Shown: piece by piece, positions 25,014-32,918 of the stretch
Layout: every line of letters starts with the position of its first letter
Numbering within the stretch: position 1 is the stretch's first letter
Assembly (NCBI GenBank): GCA_024405855.1
Contig: JAKSNZ010000002.1
Location: 59,811-123,810 of the forward strand
Source: Paludibacteraceae bacterium
GTDB lineage: Bacteria; Bacteroidota; Bacteroidia; Bacteroidales; Paludibacteraceae
Direction of reading: 5' to 3'
DNA: 64,000 bases
The notes under the pieces: model-generated
Told to the model about the DNA's origin: nothing
What the model saw: the letters and a program-made list of their open reading frames with translations, nothing else
Databases searched by the model: none
Translations under genes and position numbers: made by a program

Positions 25014-25158
25014 ATGAAAAAACAATGGACAGATAATCAATTTATTTTGGCGGTCAAAAACAGTTTCTCTTATGCTCAAGTTATAAAGAAATTAGGTATG
25101 TCCTAATTGTCATGCTTGCACTAAGAACTATCGTGGTAAAAATAAGTCAAAAGTATAA
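25014..25158 (+). pseudogene. Truncated duplicate of the HNH endonuclease gene
   Basis: The promoter (24979-25010) and the first 27 codons match the gene at 22405 with only a few changes (MKKQWTDNQF against MKKRWTDNQF). The sequence then jumps at about 25093 to the last 52 bases of the gene (NCHACTKNYRGKN). About 330 bases, including the HNH core, are missing; the net loss is not a multiple of three and a stop follows at 25104-25106. The original C-terminus would have ended at 25158. The high remaining identity points to a recent duplication or recombination. Confidence 0.9.
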
Positions 25159-25244
25159 TGTTGAATTCAAAAGAGGTGATATAATGGATATATTCCATCA
25201 AAAAATCTTTTAAAATCAAGTAGTTATAAAGCAACGACTATATT

Positions 25245-26045
25245 ATGAAAACAGCTAAACTAATTTCAATTGCACTTGCAGGAGCATTGCTTGTGCTGAG
25301 TGCGTGTAAAAAAGATGAGCCAGGTTCAACACCCACGAGTGAGAAATGCAAGACATCTGATTACCCGCAGGTGACAATAGGCACACAGGTATGGATGGCG
25401 GAGAACTACCGCTGCTCAAAATATGATACGCAGTCAGAGGCATACAACGCTTCTTGGCTGACAAATAATACCATTCCAACATCAGAGAGTAACACATACA
25501 CCCCATACTACACCGATGCGTCAGACAAGAGCAAATGGAAATCATCAGAGTATGCTGGCAACCTTACTGACACACAGATAAAGAAGTTAGGTTACCTATA
25601 TAACTGGGCAGCCGCTGTGGGAGTGGCTGACGGTCAGATGCAGACAACCGCATTCAGCGGCAAACGTCAGGGCATCTGCCCTAACGGTTGGCATGTCCCG
25701 TCAAGAGCGGAGTGGCAGACGCTGTATGATTACATATACAGTGCACAAAAACTCACATCAAACGCAGTTGGCAAATATCTCAAAACAACCTCAGGTTGGT
25801 ATCAGAATGGCAACGGATTGGACTCGTATGGTTTTGCGGCTCTGCCTGCAGGCGACGCATATGGGAGTAGTGTGGGCGGTGTTGGCCACCATACCTTTTT
25901 CTGGACGGCTACTACAATTGAGAGTTGCAGCTACGGTGCTTCCTACGGTGCTTACAATAGCGACCTCTATTACGACTATGACGGCTTGAGCGATGGCGAC
26001 GACGGTAAGGGCTACGGGCAATCTGTGCGTTGCTTAAGGGATTAA
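25245..26045 (+). CDS. FISUMP-domain lipoprotein with hypervariable C-terminus
   Basis: 266 residues with a lipobox (VLSAC, then KKDEPG), so it should be a surface or outer-membrane lipoprotein. The FISUMP (Fibrobacter succinogenes major paralogous) domain is clear: VTIGTQVWMAENYRCSKYD, LGYLYNWAAA, GICPNGWHVPSRAEWQTLYD and the C-terminal GQSVRCLRD. The last about 60 residues are dominated by Tyr, Asp, Ser and Gly with codons TAC, GAC, AGC and GGC, the look of a mutated AAC-rich template. FISUMP is a C-type-lectin-like fold used in ligand binding; the ligand is unknown. It lies just downstream of the restriction island with no clear promoter. Confidence 0.85.
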   Translation: MKTAKLISIALAGALLVLSACKKDEPGSTPTSEKCKTSDYPQVTIGTQVWMAENYRCSKYDTQSEAYNASWLTNNTIPTSESNTYTPYYTDASDKSKWKSSEYAGNLTDTQIKKLGYLYNWAAAVGVADGQMQTTAFSGKRQGICPNGWHVPSRAEWQTLYDYIYSAQKLTSNAVGKYLKTTSGWYQNGNGLDSYGFAALPAGDAYGSSVGGVGHHTFFWTATTIESCSYGASYGAYNSDLYYDYDGLSDGDDGKGYGQSVRCLRD

Positions 26046-26123
26046 ATGTCCTTTTCTCAAAAATGCTATGCATTTTTTGGTTTTGTATTCGGTTTGCACT
26101 ATCTTTACACTCAAATTCAATAT

Positions 26124-27038
26124 ATGAGATACGCAATAGTAGGAACGGGTGCAATGGGAGGATTATTCGGGGGCATGCTTGCCCACGCAGGCTTTGATGT
26201 ACATTTTCTGTTCCGTTCTGATTATAAGGATGTTAAGGAGAAAGGGTTTACAGTTGACTCCATTTTGGGGAAATTCACACTACAGAATGTAAATGCCTAT
26301 AACAGCACAGAGAATATGCCAAAGTGCGATGTTATACTTGTGTGCATAAAAACCGTTTATGAAAATAGGATTCCAAACCTTATAAAACCCATATTAAAGC
26401 CAGATAGTCTGATAATACTCATTCAGAACGGAATAAATATGGAACCATACATTGCAAAACAATTGCCCGATACAGTAAGCATTGCGGCAGGAATGGTTAT
26501 GGCTTCAGTTACCAAAACCGCTCCTGCGGTAATTACACACACTAATTTTGGTACCATAACAACCGCTCTGTATAAAGGTAATGACAATATATTGAAAGAG
26601 TTTTGCAACGATATAAACTCAACAGGATTAAGGGCTGTTCATTCCACCGATTACATCACAGAAAGATGGCGTAAACTTGTATGGAACATGCCGTATAACG
26701 GGCTGTCAGTAGCATTAGATGCCACCACAAAAGACATTATGAACAACCCTGCTACAAGACAACGTGCGTATAGCATTATGCTTGAGGTGGTTAAAGCGGC
26801 AAAGGCTAACGGTGCCAAACTTACCAACGCATACGCAGATGAGATGATGACAGCTACAGACGGTATGGTGCCTTATAAGCCAAGTATGTATGTTGATTAT
26901 GCACGTCGCCGTCCTATGGAGATACAATACCTTTATACAGAGGTAATTAAAGCGGCAAAAGCCAAAGGTGTTGAAGTACCTTATATTGAAGAGTTGGAAA
27001 AGCAGTTAATACAAAAACAGAATGAAATCAATTCTTAA
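26124..27038 (+). CDS. panE: 2-dehydropantoate 2-reductase (ketopantoate reductase family)
   Basis: 304 residues. It would reduce ketopantoate to pantoate with NADPH in coenzyme A synthesis. The N-terminal nucleotide-binding motif YAIVGTGAMGG is immediate after the ATG at 26124; the frame is open further upstream from 26046, but those residues are not part of the family. IKTVYENRIPNLIKP and LIILIQNGINMEPYI, then RWRKLVWNMPYNGLSV with the expected Lys and Asn, and a helical C-terminal domain with RRRPMEIQYL follow. Paralogues with other substrates exist. The 3' end overlaps rsmG by 17 bases. Confidence 0.87.
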   Translation: MRYAIVGTGAMGGLFGGMLAHAGFDVHFLFRSDYKDVKEKGFTVDSILGKFTLQNVNAYNSTENMPKCDVILVCIKTVYENRIPNLIKPILKPDSLIILIQNGINMEPYIAKQLPDTVSIAAGMVMASVTKTAPAVITHTNFGTITTALYKGNDNILKEFCNDINSTGLRAVHSTDYITERWRKLVWNMPYNGLSVALDATTKDIMNNPATRQRAYSIMLEVVKAAKANGAKLTNAYADEMMTATDGMVPYKPSMYVDYARRRPMEIQYLYTEVIKAAKAKGVEVPYIEELEKQLIQKQNEINS

Positions 27039-27642
27039 ATATTTTCCTAATCTTACTGATACTCAAATCAGCCAATATGAGGCACTTGATGCACAATACA
27101 GGGATTGGAATGCAAAAATAAACGTCATTTCACGCAAGGATATTGACAACTTATATGAACATCATGTTCTTCATAGTCTTGCCATAGCTAAAATCATTAA
27201 TTTCCGTCAAGGCACAACAATAGTTGATATAGGTACAGGAGGCGGTTTCCCAGGCATTCCGCTTGCCATACTTTTTCCTGAATGTAAGTTCACCCTTGTT
27301 GATTCTGTGGGAAAGAAAATAAAGGTTGCAAGCCAAGTTGCTGAGGCTATTGGGCTTACAAATGTTGAGTTTATAAATGACAGAATGGAGAATATAAGGC
27401 AGAACTTTGATTTTGCCGTAAGCCGTGCCGCCATGAGCCTTGACCTTCTTATAAGAGTTTGCAGAAAGAATATTTCAAAAGCAGGTAAAAACGCACTTCC
27501 AAACGGACTTATATGCCTTAAAGGAGGGGAGTTGGAAGAAGAAATGAAGCCGTTTAGAAAAACGGCTTCACTCTATAGCATCTCTGATTTTTTTTCAGAG
27601 GAGTATTTCAGTACAAAAAAGGCTGTATATTTACCTTTATAA
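27022..27642 (+). CDS. rsmG: 16S rRNA (guanine-527-N7) methyltransferase
   Basis: 206 residues, the standard RsmG/GidB length. Typical blocks are WNAKINVISRKDIDNLYEHH and the SAM motif VDIGTGGGFPGIPLAILFP, followed by TLVDSVGKKIKVA, FAVSRAA and a short C-terminal helix. It methylates G527 (E. coli numbering) in the 530 loop of 16S rRNA. Its start lies inside panE (17-base overlap), so the genes are translationally coupled. Confidence 0.95.
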   Translation: MKSILKYFPNLTDTQISQYEALDAQYRDWNAKINVISRKDIDNLYEHHVLHSLAIAKIINFRQGTTIVDIGTGGGFPGIPLAILFPECKFTLVDSVGKKIKVASQVAEAIGLTNVEFINDRMENIRQNFDFAVSRAAMSLDLLIRVCRKNISKAGKNALPNGLICLKGGELEEEMKPFRKTASLYSISDFFSEEYFSTKKAVYLPL

Positions 27643-27645
27643 GGG

Positions 27646-28308
27646 TTATTTTTGGAACAGACCTTTATCCTTCATATCCTTAACTACTGCACTTGCAATC
27701 TCTTTCTCCGCTTCATCAATGTCAGAAGGGTCAGTTGTTGCTGTAGTGGCAACATATACGGCATCTTTTTCATCCTGACAGTTAAACAGACGGGTCTCCA
27801 AAATGTAGGTTGTTGTGGTTTCCCAATAGCCGGGAGTTGTTACATGGTCATAATAGTAGTTGTAGCATGAAAAATACGGATGGAACCAAGGGTCATAGAA
27901 CACAGGACCTGTTGGTACAGCGTATGTAGTGGTTGTAGGCGGAACGTATGTTTCCTGCTGGTCTTTATCAAGGAATACAACTAATAGCGCTCCAGTAAAT
28001 TTCTTTTCTCTAATCTGCTTTGCAAGTGTCTCTTTGTCCATATTCTTCAATGCACTTGGGCCAAAAACACTATAAGCGGAGTAAGCGTCAACGCCGTTAG
28101 CCTTAAGTTTTGCAACAATTGCATTTTCAAAACTTCCTTGAACCTGAATGTCTGAGTTTTTCCCAATTAAAGAGAATACAATCATTTTGTCAGTTGTTCC
28201 TGCAGGAACATCTCCTTTCCAAGCGGAAAGTAATTTTGTTGATGAGCAAGCCGCAAGCAACAGTGCCGTCACAATCAATCCGATTGAATAAAATTTTGTC
28301 TTTTTCAT
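27646..28308 (-). CDS. Hypothetical lipoprotein
   Basis: 220 residues. The signal peptide ends with LLAAC, followed by SSTK, so it is a lipoprotein. The body begins SAWKGDVPAGTTDKMIVFSL, a start reminiscent of DUF4136-like lipoproteins, with an alpha/beta repeat (FENAIVAKLKANGVDAYSAY). A Pro/Tyr/Thr-rich middle (VPPTTTTYAVP, then YYYDHVTTPGYWETTTTY) and a last strand-helix block with VATTATTDPSDIDEAEKEI complete it. I do not recognise a function. It converges with rsmG (4-base gap) and is divergent from the metallo-hydrolase. Confidence 0.75.
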   Translation of the reverse strand: MKKTKFYSIGLIVTALLLAACSSTKLLSAWKGDVPAGTTDKMIVFSLIGKNSDIQVQGSFENAIVAKLKANGVDAYSAYSVFGPSALKNMDKETLAKQIREKKFTGALLVVFLDKDQQETYVPPTTTTYAVPTGPVFYDPWFHPYFSCYNYYYDHVTTPGYWETTTTYILETRLFNCQDEKDAVYVATTATTDPSDIDEAEKEIASAVVKDMKDKGLFQK

Positions 28309-28328
28309 AATGAATTGTTTATTTGCTA

Positions 28329-28356
28329 CAAAAGTAATGAAATTTTTTTACATTTG
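28329..28356. promoter_or_regulatory. Divergent promoter pair
   Basis: Minus-strand TACTTTTG (28329-28336) serves the lipoprotein gene at 28308; plus-strand TACATTTG (28349-28356) serves the metallo-hydrolase gene at 28375. Both fit TAnnTTTG; -33 elements are weak. Confidence 0.5.
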
Positions 28357-28374
28357 CAGAAAATTGTAAAAATT

Positions 28375-29013
28375 ATGAGAATTGAAACGTTTGTAGTCAA
28401 TCCTTTTATGGAGAATACATACCTCCTGATAGATGATGAAAGTAAAAAATGTGTGGTCATTGATGCTGGCTGTATGACAGGCACAGAGCAGGAAGAACTT
28501 GCGTATTACATTGATAAAGAGAATCTTAAACTTGAGAGAGTATTGAATACACACCTTCATATTGACCACTGTTTCGGCAACAGGTTCTTGGCTGAAAGAT
28601 ATGGAGTTTTGCCTGAGGCTTCTGAAGCAGATGAATATCTGTTAAAGGAAATGAATGACTATGCACGCAGATTTGGTATTGACTATCAAGGTGATTATCA
28701 GCCGTTATTAGCCTATCTTCATGACGCCGATACAATAACCGTAGGCTCTATTGAAATTACAGTGATTGAGGTTCCTGGACATAGTGCAGGCGGTCTGGCG
28801 TTCTATTTGAAAAAGGAGGGAATACTGTTCAGCGGAGATTCCCTGTTTCAAAACTGCATAGGCAGAACAGATATCAGCGGTGGTGATTTTGACACACTGA
28901 TAAGTTCTCTTGAAAAGAAAATACTTACCTTGCCTCCACAAACAGTGGTTTACCCGGGACACGGAGAAAAAACCACCATTGCTGATGAATTGGAGTATAA
29001 TCCCTATTTCTGA
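28375..29013 (+). CDS. MBL-fold metallo-hydrolase (glyoxalase II-like)
   Basis: 212 residues. The metal-binding motif is THLHIDH (HxHxDH) near residue 60, with further ligands in VPGHSAGG, LFSGDSLF and a final YPGHGEKT. This is the small hydroxyacylglutathione hydrolase-like group common in Bacteroidota, whose natural substrate is mostly unknown. The ATG at 28375 places the conserved FVVNPFMENTYLL strand at the start; the frame's upstream extension to 28315 lies in the promoter. Its stop adjoins the end of the convergent Kef-type gene. Confidence 0.88.
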   Translation: MRIETFVVNPFMENTYLLIDDESKKCVVIDAGCMTGTEQEELAYYIDKENLKLERVLNTHLHIDHCFGNRFLAERYGVLPEASEADEYLLKEMNDYARRFGIDYQGDYQPLLAYLHDADTITVGSIEITVIEVPGHSAGGLAFYLKKEGILFSGDSLFQNCIGRTDISGGDFDTLISSLEKKILTLPPQTVVYPGHGEKTTIADELEYNPYF

Positions 29014-31305
29014 TTACTCCTTAACCTGATTGGCACTCTGTTGAAGAGCCTTTACATCTTTGTCAACACCAACCACCAATATTATATCGCCTGATGTAAT
29101 AATAATGTCAGACGATGGTTTCATTACATTGTCACTGCCACGGTCAATGCCCACAATCATACAATGGAAATTCTCCCTTATGCCACATTCAAACAATTTC
29201 TTACCTGAAAGAACAGAGTTCTCAGGAACTGCCACACGCATCATCTGAAGGTCATCATCGCCGCTGGCAAAATCAAATTCAACCTTATTCTCCTTAGATT
29301 CCATACTGTTGGCAAATTTTTTAAGATTCTCATCGGAGCCTAAAAGTTGGATTTTATCATTAGGAAGAAGCATTGTGCTTACAGGCGGAATGTTCAGTCT
29401 TCCGTCTTGTCTTTTAATGGAGGCTATATGAACATTGTACTTTCTGCCCCAATCGGCATCCTTAATGGTTTGCCCGCACCACACAGAGTCAAACGGCAGA
29501 GTAATTTCACTAAGGTGAATGTCCTTTTCAATAAGGTCTCCGGCATATTTTGGTTTTGATGCCATCTCTTTTGAATTCAGATTCTCATTGAAAACCTTTT
29601 CCATGTGAGCCTGACCTCTCTTTATTCTGTTGTGCATTATCCAATAAATCAGTCCAAAAACTAAAATACCTGTTATAATTGCCGATGTTGAGTGATATAG
29701 AGCACCCATTGTAGCCGTTATAATAAGCAGTGCCAATAAACCTCTTATAATCACAATAAATACAAGTGGGGCACGATTAAACTGCTTGTCATTCCATAGT
29801 TTCCAGAATCTGTCATCAAACAGCCCTTTTGTAAGCAGCGGACGAATGAACACCAAAAGGCTGAACATGGCAATAAGTGCAGTGGCAAGTTTTGCCCAAT
29901 CATCAGGAGTGCCATATTTATTTAATGTTCCAGGCATAATCTCACTAAGCAGACTTTGCAGATAAGGATAAAGCACACTGTCACATATAGAAATTACAGT
30001 GATGCAAAGCACAGTGTAAATAAGCATTATAATTGCAGACTCCTTCAGAATGCTCATCCAAGGCTTGTTTGTTCTTTGTGTGTTTGAAGCCTGCTCATTT
30101 CTACTGCTTTCACGCCTCAATTTTTCAGGAATCAGAGGTTCAAGTCTATTTGCAAGTGGAGCGGAGACTTTTATCATGTAAGGAGTTGTAAATGTGGTAA
30201 TTACAGACACCGATACAATAATAGGGTAAATACAAGGCTCAATTGCCCCCAAACTTACACCAAGAGTGGCAATAATGAATGAAAATTCGCCAACTTGAGC
30301 AAGAGAGAATCCGCATTGGATTGACTCTTTTATATTTATACCGCCAAGTAGAAACGCAAAAGTCTCCACAATGCTTCTTAGTATAAGCACCACTAAAGTT
30401 ATTACAAGAATAGGTACCCAATATTTTACAAGCATTTCAGGGTTAATCATCATACCCACCGATACAAAGAATATGGCTCCAAAAAGATTCTTTACGGGAG
30501 CGGTCAAATGTTCAATATGTTCCCCTTCTGTTGTCTCCGCTAAAATAGAACCCATTACAAACGCTCCAAATGCAGCGGAAAAGCCTGCAAGTGAGGCGGC
30601 AACCACCATAAAGAAACAAAGAGCAAGGCTCAATATTAGCATTGTCTCATTATTCAGTAGTTTTTTTGTCTTCTTTAGCAGTAGAGGAATAAGGTATATA
30701 CCCAATACAAACCAAAGTACAAGGTAGAAAACCATACTCATTATACTGAATGCAATTTTTCCTCCGTCAACACTGCCACCTTTGCCAAGCGTTCCAAAAA
30801 GCAGCATCATTACAATGGCAATAATATCTTCAAGAATAAGTACACTGAATACAGTGGATGTGAATTTTTGTTGTTTTATTCCAAGGTCATCAAATGCCTT
30901 TATTATTATGCTTGTTGATGACATAGCCATCATACCACCTAAATAAAGCCCGTCCATTCTTGTCCAACCAAACCAGTGTGCCACCATAAGACCAATTAAA
31001 ATCATGGACATAAGACTTGTTATAACTGCTATAATAGGAGCAGAACCTATTTTCAGCAGTTTTTTGAAACTGAACTCAAGTCCAAGAGAGAACAGAAGGA
31101 ATATTACACCTATGTCTGCCCAGACCTTAATTGATTCAGCATCAACAATGGTGCTTGTATAAGGCATATATGGACCTGCAAGAAATCCTGCAACAATGTA
31201 TCCAAGCACAACAGGCTGTTTTAATTTTTTGAAAATTAAAGACATTAAGGCGGCACAAAACAGAATGAGCGCCAAGTCTGAAATAGGTTGAGCAAGAGAC
31301 TCCAT
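29014..31305 (-). CDS. Kef-type cation:proton antiporter with two RCK_C (TrkA_C) domains
   Basis: 763 residues. The N-terminal about 400 residues form a CPA2 exchanger with 12-13 membrane helices (LGYIVAGFLAGPYMP, ILEDIIAIVMMLLFG, FAAFGAFVMGSILAETTEG). A second group of membrane helices follows (about 430-590). The tail has two RCK_C-like modules (TIKDADWGRKYNVHIASIKR, and GKKLFECGIRENFHCMIVG). RCK_C modules bind nucleotides or cyclic di-AMP in other systems; since this genome makes cyclic di-AMP (cdaA at 14.6 kb), control by it is a plausible inference. The ATG at 31305 is chosen since the promoter -7 element TAATTTTG (31329-31336, minus strand) lies within the extension to 31341. Confidence 0.87.
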   Translation of the reverse strand: MESLAQPISDLALILFCAALMSLIFKKLKQPVVLGYIVAGFLAGPYMPYTSTIVDAESIKVWADIGVIFLLFSLGLEFSFKKLLKIGSAPIIAVITSLMSMILIGLMVAHWFGWTRMDGLYLGGMMAMSSTSIIIKAFDDLGIKQQKFTSTVFSVLILEDIIAIVMMLLFGTLGKGGSVDGGKIAFSIMSMVFYLVLWFVLGIYLIPLLLKKTKKLLNNETMLILSLALCFFMVVAASLAGFSAAFGAFVMGSILAETTEGEHIEHLTAPVKNLFGAIFFVSVGMMINPEMLVKYWVPILVITLVVLILRSIVETFAFLLGGINIKESIQCGFSLAQVGEFSFIIATLGVSLGAIEPCIYPIIVSVSVITTFTTPYMIKVSAPLANRLEPLIPEKLRRESSRNEQASNTQRTNKPWMSILKESAIIMLIYTVLCITVISICDSVLYPYLQSLLSEIMPGTLNKYGTPDDWAKLATALIAMFSLLVFIRPLLTKGLFDDRFWKLWNDKQFNRAPLVFIVIIRGLLALLIITATMGALYHSTSAIITGILVFGLIYWIMHNRIKRGQAHMEKVFNENLNSKEMASKPKYAGDLIEKDIHLSEITLPFDSVWCGQTIKDADWGRKYNVHIASIKRQDGRLNIPPVSTMLLPNDKIQLLGSDENLKKFANSMESKENKVEFDFASGDDDLQMMRVAVPENSVLSGKKLFECGIRENFHCMIVGIDRGSDNVMKPSSDIIITSGDIILVVGVDKDVKALQQSANQVKE

Positions 31306-31328
31306 AATGACTGCTGTTAAATTTTGTG

Positions 31329-31366
31329 CAAAATTAATCAAATATACTTAATTTTTTATAACTTTG
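31329..31366. promoter_or_regulatory. Divergent promoters between the antiporter and cstA-like genes
   Basis: Minus-strand TAATTTTG (31329-31336) for the antiporter; plus-strand TAACTTTG (31359-31366) for the CstA-like gene, 80 bases before its start. Confidence 0.5.
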
Positions 31367-31409
31367 CCGTCCAAAAGTTTAAAGTTAGGGAGTAAAGGAG
31401 TTAGAAGAT

Positions 31410-31441
31410 TCCAAAACTCCTGAACTCCAAAACTCCTGAAC
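31410..31441 (+). repeat. 16-bp tandem repeat before the cstA-like gene
   Basis: TCCAAAACTCCTGAAC occurs twice without gap (31410-31425, 31426-31441), ending 4 bases before the ATG at 31446. It lies in the predicted 5' leader and occupies the ribosome-binding region. Confidence 0.85.
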
Positions 31442-31445
31442 TATT

Positions 31446-32918
31446 ATGATAACGTTTACAATTGCATTAATCCTTCTTGTTGTAGGTTACTTTACCTACG
31501 GAAAGTTGATGGAGAAGCTGTTTGGTATTGATGAAACCAGACCTACTCCTGCCATAAAACACCCCGATGGGGTTGATTTTGTGCCTCTCCCACGATGGAA
31601 GGCATATATGATACAGTTCCTCAACATTGCAGGTACAGGACCTATTTTTGGTGCCATAATGGGAGCCAGATTTGGTGTATCGGCATATCTGTGGATAGTT
31701 TTCGGTTGTATATTCATAGGTGCGGTGCATGATTTTATGGTTGGCATGCTCTCAATCCGTAGAAACGGAAGAAGTCTTCCTGAAATTATAGGGCAGTTCT
31801 TGGGTAACGGTATGCAGTATTTCTCTGTGGGATTCTCCATTCTGCTGTTGCTGCTTGTAGGTGTGGTGTATATCTACACTCCGGCAGAACTGCTTACAGG
31901 CATTTTCCCAAGCATAGGGGCGGATAAGAAAACAGGAATGATTATTTGGATAATAGCCATATTTGCCTATTACATTTTGGCATCGTCAGTCTCTATCGAC
32001 AAGATTATAGGTAGAATTTATCCGCTGTTTGCCGCCATTCTGCTGTTTATGGCTATAGGCATTATGGTTGCACTTTATATACATCAGCCGGCAATACCTG
32101 AGATTTTTGACGGCATCAAGAATCTGAATCCTGATAAGGAGGAGCCTATTTTCCCAATATTGTTTGTAAGTATTGCGTGCGGAGCCGTATCGGGTTTCCA
32201 TGCTACGCAGTCTCCTATTATAGCCCGATGCGTAACCAGTGAGCGTCAAGGCAGGACAGTATTCTATGGGGCTATGATTACAGAGGGTATTGTTGCAATT
32301 ATATGGGCTGCCGCAGCCATTACATTCTATCAGGAGAACGGATATGCTGATGCCGCCGGCAATGGCTATTCAGCAGGATATATTGTAGATTTCATGTCAA
32401 AAACCTGGTTGGGTAGAATTGGCGGACTTTTGGCAATCATAGGTGTAATAGTATGTCCTATAACATCGGGCGATACCGCTTTCCGTTCCGCTCGTCTTAT
32501 TGTTGCAGATAGAATACATCTTAAACAAGGTACAATAAGGAATCGTCTGCTTATTTGTGTGCCTATGTTCTTGGTGGCATTTGGCATTTTAATGTACAGC
32601 CTAAGTGATAAGGACGGATTTGAAACCATTTGGCGTTATTTTGCTTGGGCAAACCAAACGCTTGCAACTTTCACTCTATGGGCAATTGCGGCATTCCTTT
32701 ATAGAACAAAGGGATATTGGCACTATGTGGCGTTGCTGCCTGCCATGTTCATGACAATGGTGGTGACCACCTATATTTTTGTTGCACCTGAAGGCTTTGG
32801 ACTATTAGAGTATTACAATTATATTTTGTGTGGTTCCGCAGTTTTGGCATTAGTCTTGTCAAAGGTATTTTATTCAAGGGAACGTAAGATTAAAGAGACA
32901 ACTCCTATAGAAAAATGA
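31446..32918 (+). CDS. CstA-family carbon starvation/peptide transporter
   Basis: 490 residues with about 13 membrane helices. Family blocks are GVDFVPLPRWKAYMIQFLNI, then AGTGPIFGAIMGARFG, CIFIGAVHDFMVGMLSIR, GAVSGFHATQSPIIARC and PITSGDTAFRSARLIVAD. E. coli members import peptides or pyruvate, and the short Bacteroidota form is presumed to take up small organic nutrients. The stop overlaps the start of the next gene by 4 bases. Confidence 0.88.
   Translation: MITFTIALILLVVGYFTYGKLMEKLFGIDETRPTPAIKHPDGVDFVPLPRWKAYMIQFLNIAGTGPIFGAIMGARFGVSAYLWIVFGCIFIGAVHDFMVGMLSIRRNGRSLPEIIGQFLGNGMQYFSVGFSILLLLLVGVVYIYTPAELLTGIFPSIGADKKTGMIIWIIAIFAYYILASSVSIDKIIGRIYPLFAAILLFMAIGIMVALYIHQPAIPEIFDGIKNLNPDKEEPIFPILFVSIACGAVSGFHATQSPIIARCVTSERQGRTVFYGAMITEGIVAIIWAAAAITFYQENGYADAAGNGYSAGYIVDFMSKTWLGRIGGLLAIIGVIVCPITSGDTAFRSARLIVADRIHLKQGTIRNRLLICVPMFLVAFGILMYSLSDKDGFETIWRYFAWANQTLATFTLWAIAAFLYRTKGYWHYVALLPAMFMTMVVTTYIFVAPEGFGLLEYYNYILCGSAVLALVLSKVFYSRERKIKETTPIEK

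Noticed and set aside
22319..25160. Classical tRNA-targeted integrative island
   Set aside because: No integrase or recombinase gene, and the tRNA 3' end is not repeated at the far side; only the terminator-HNH block is duplicated.
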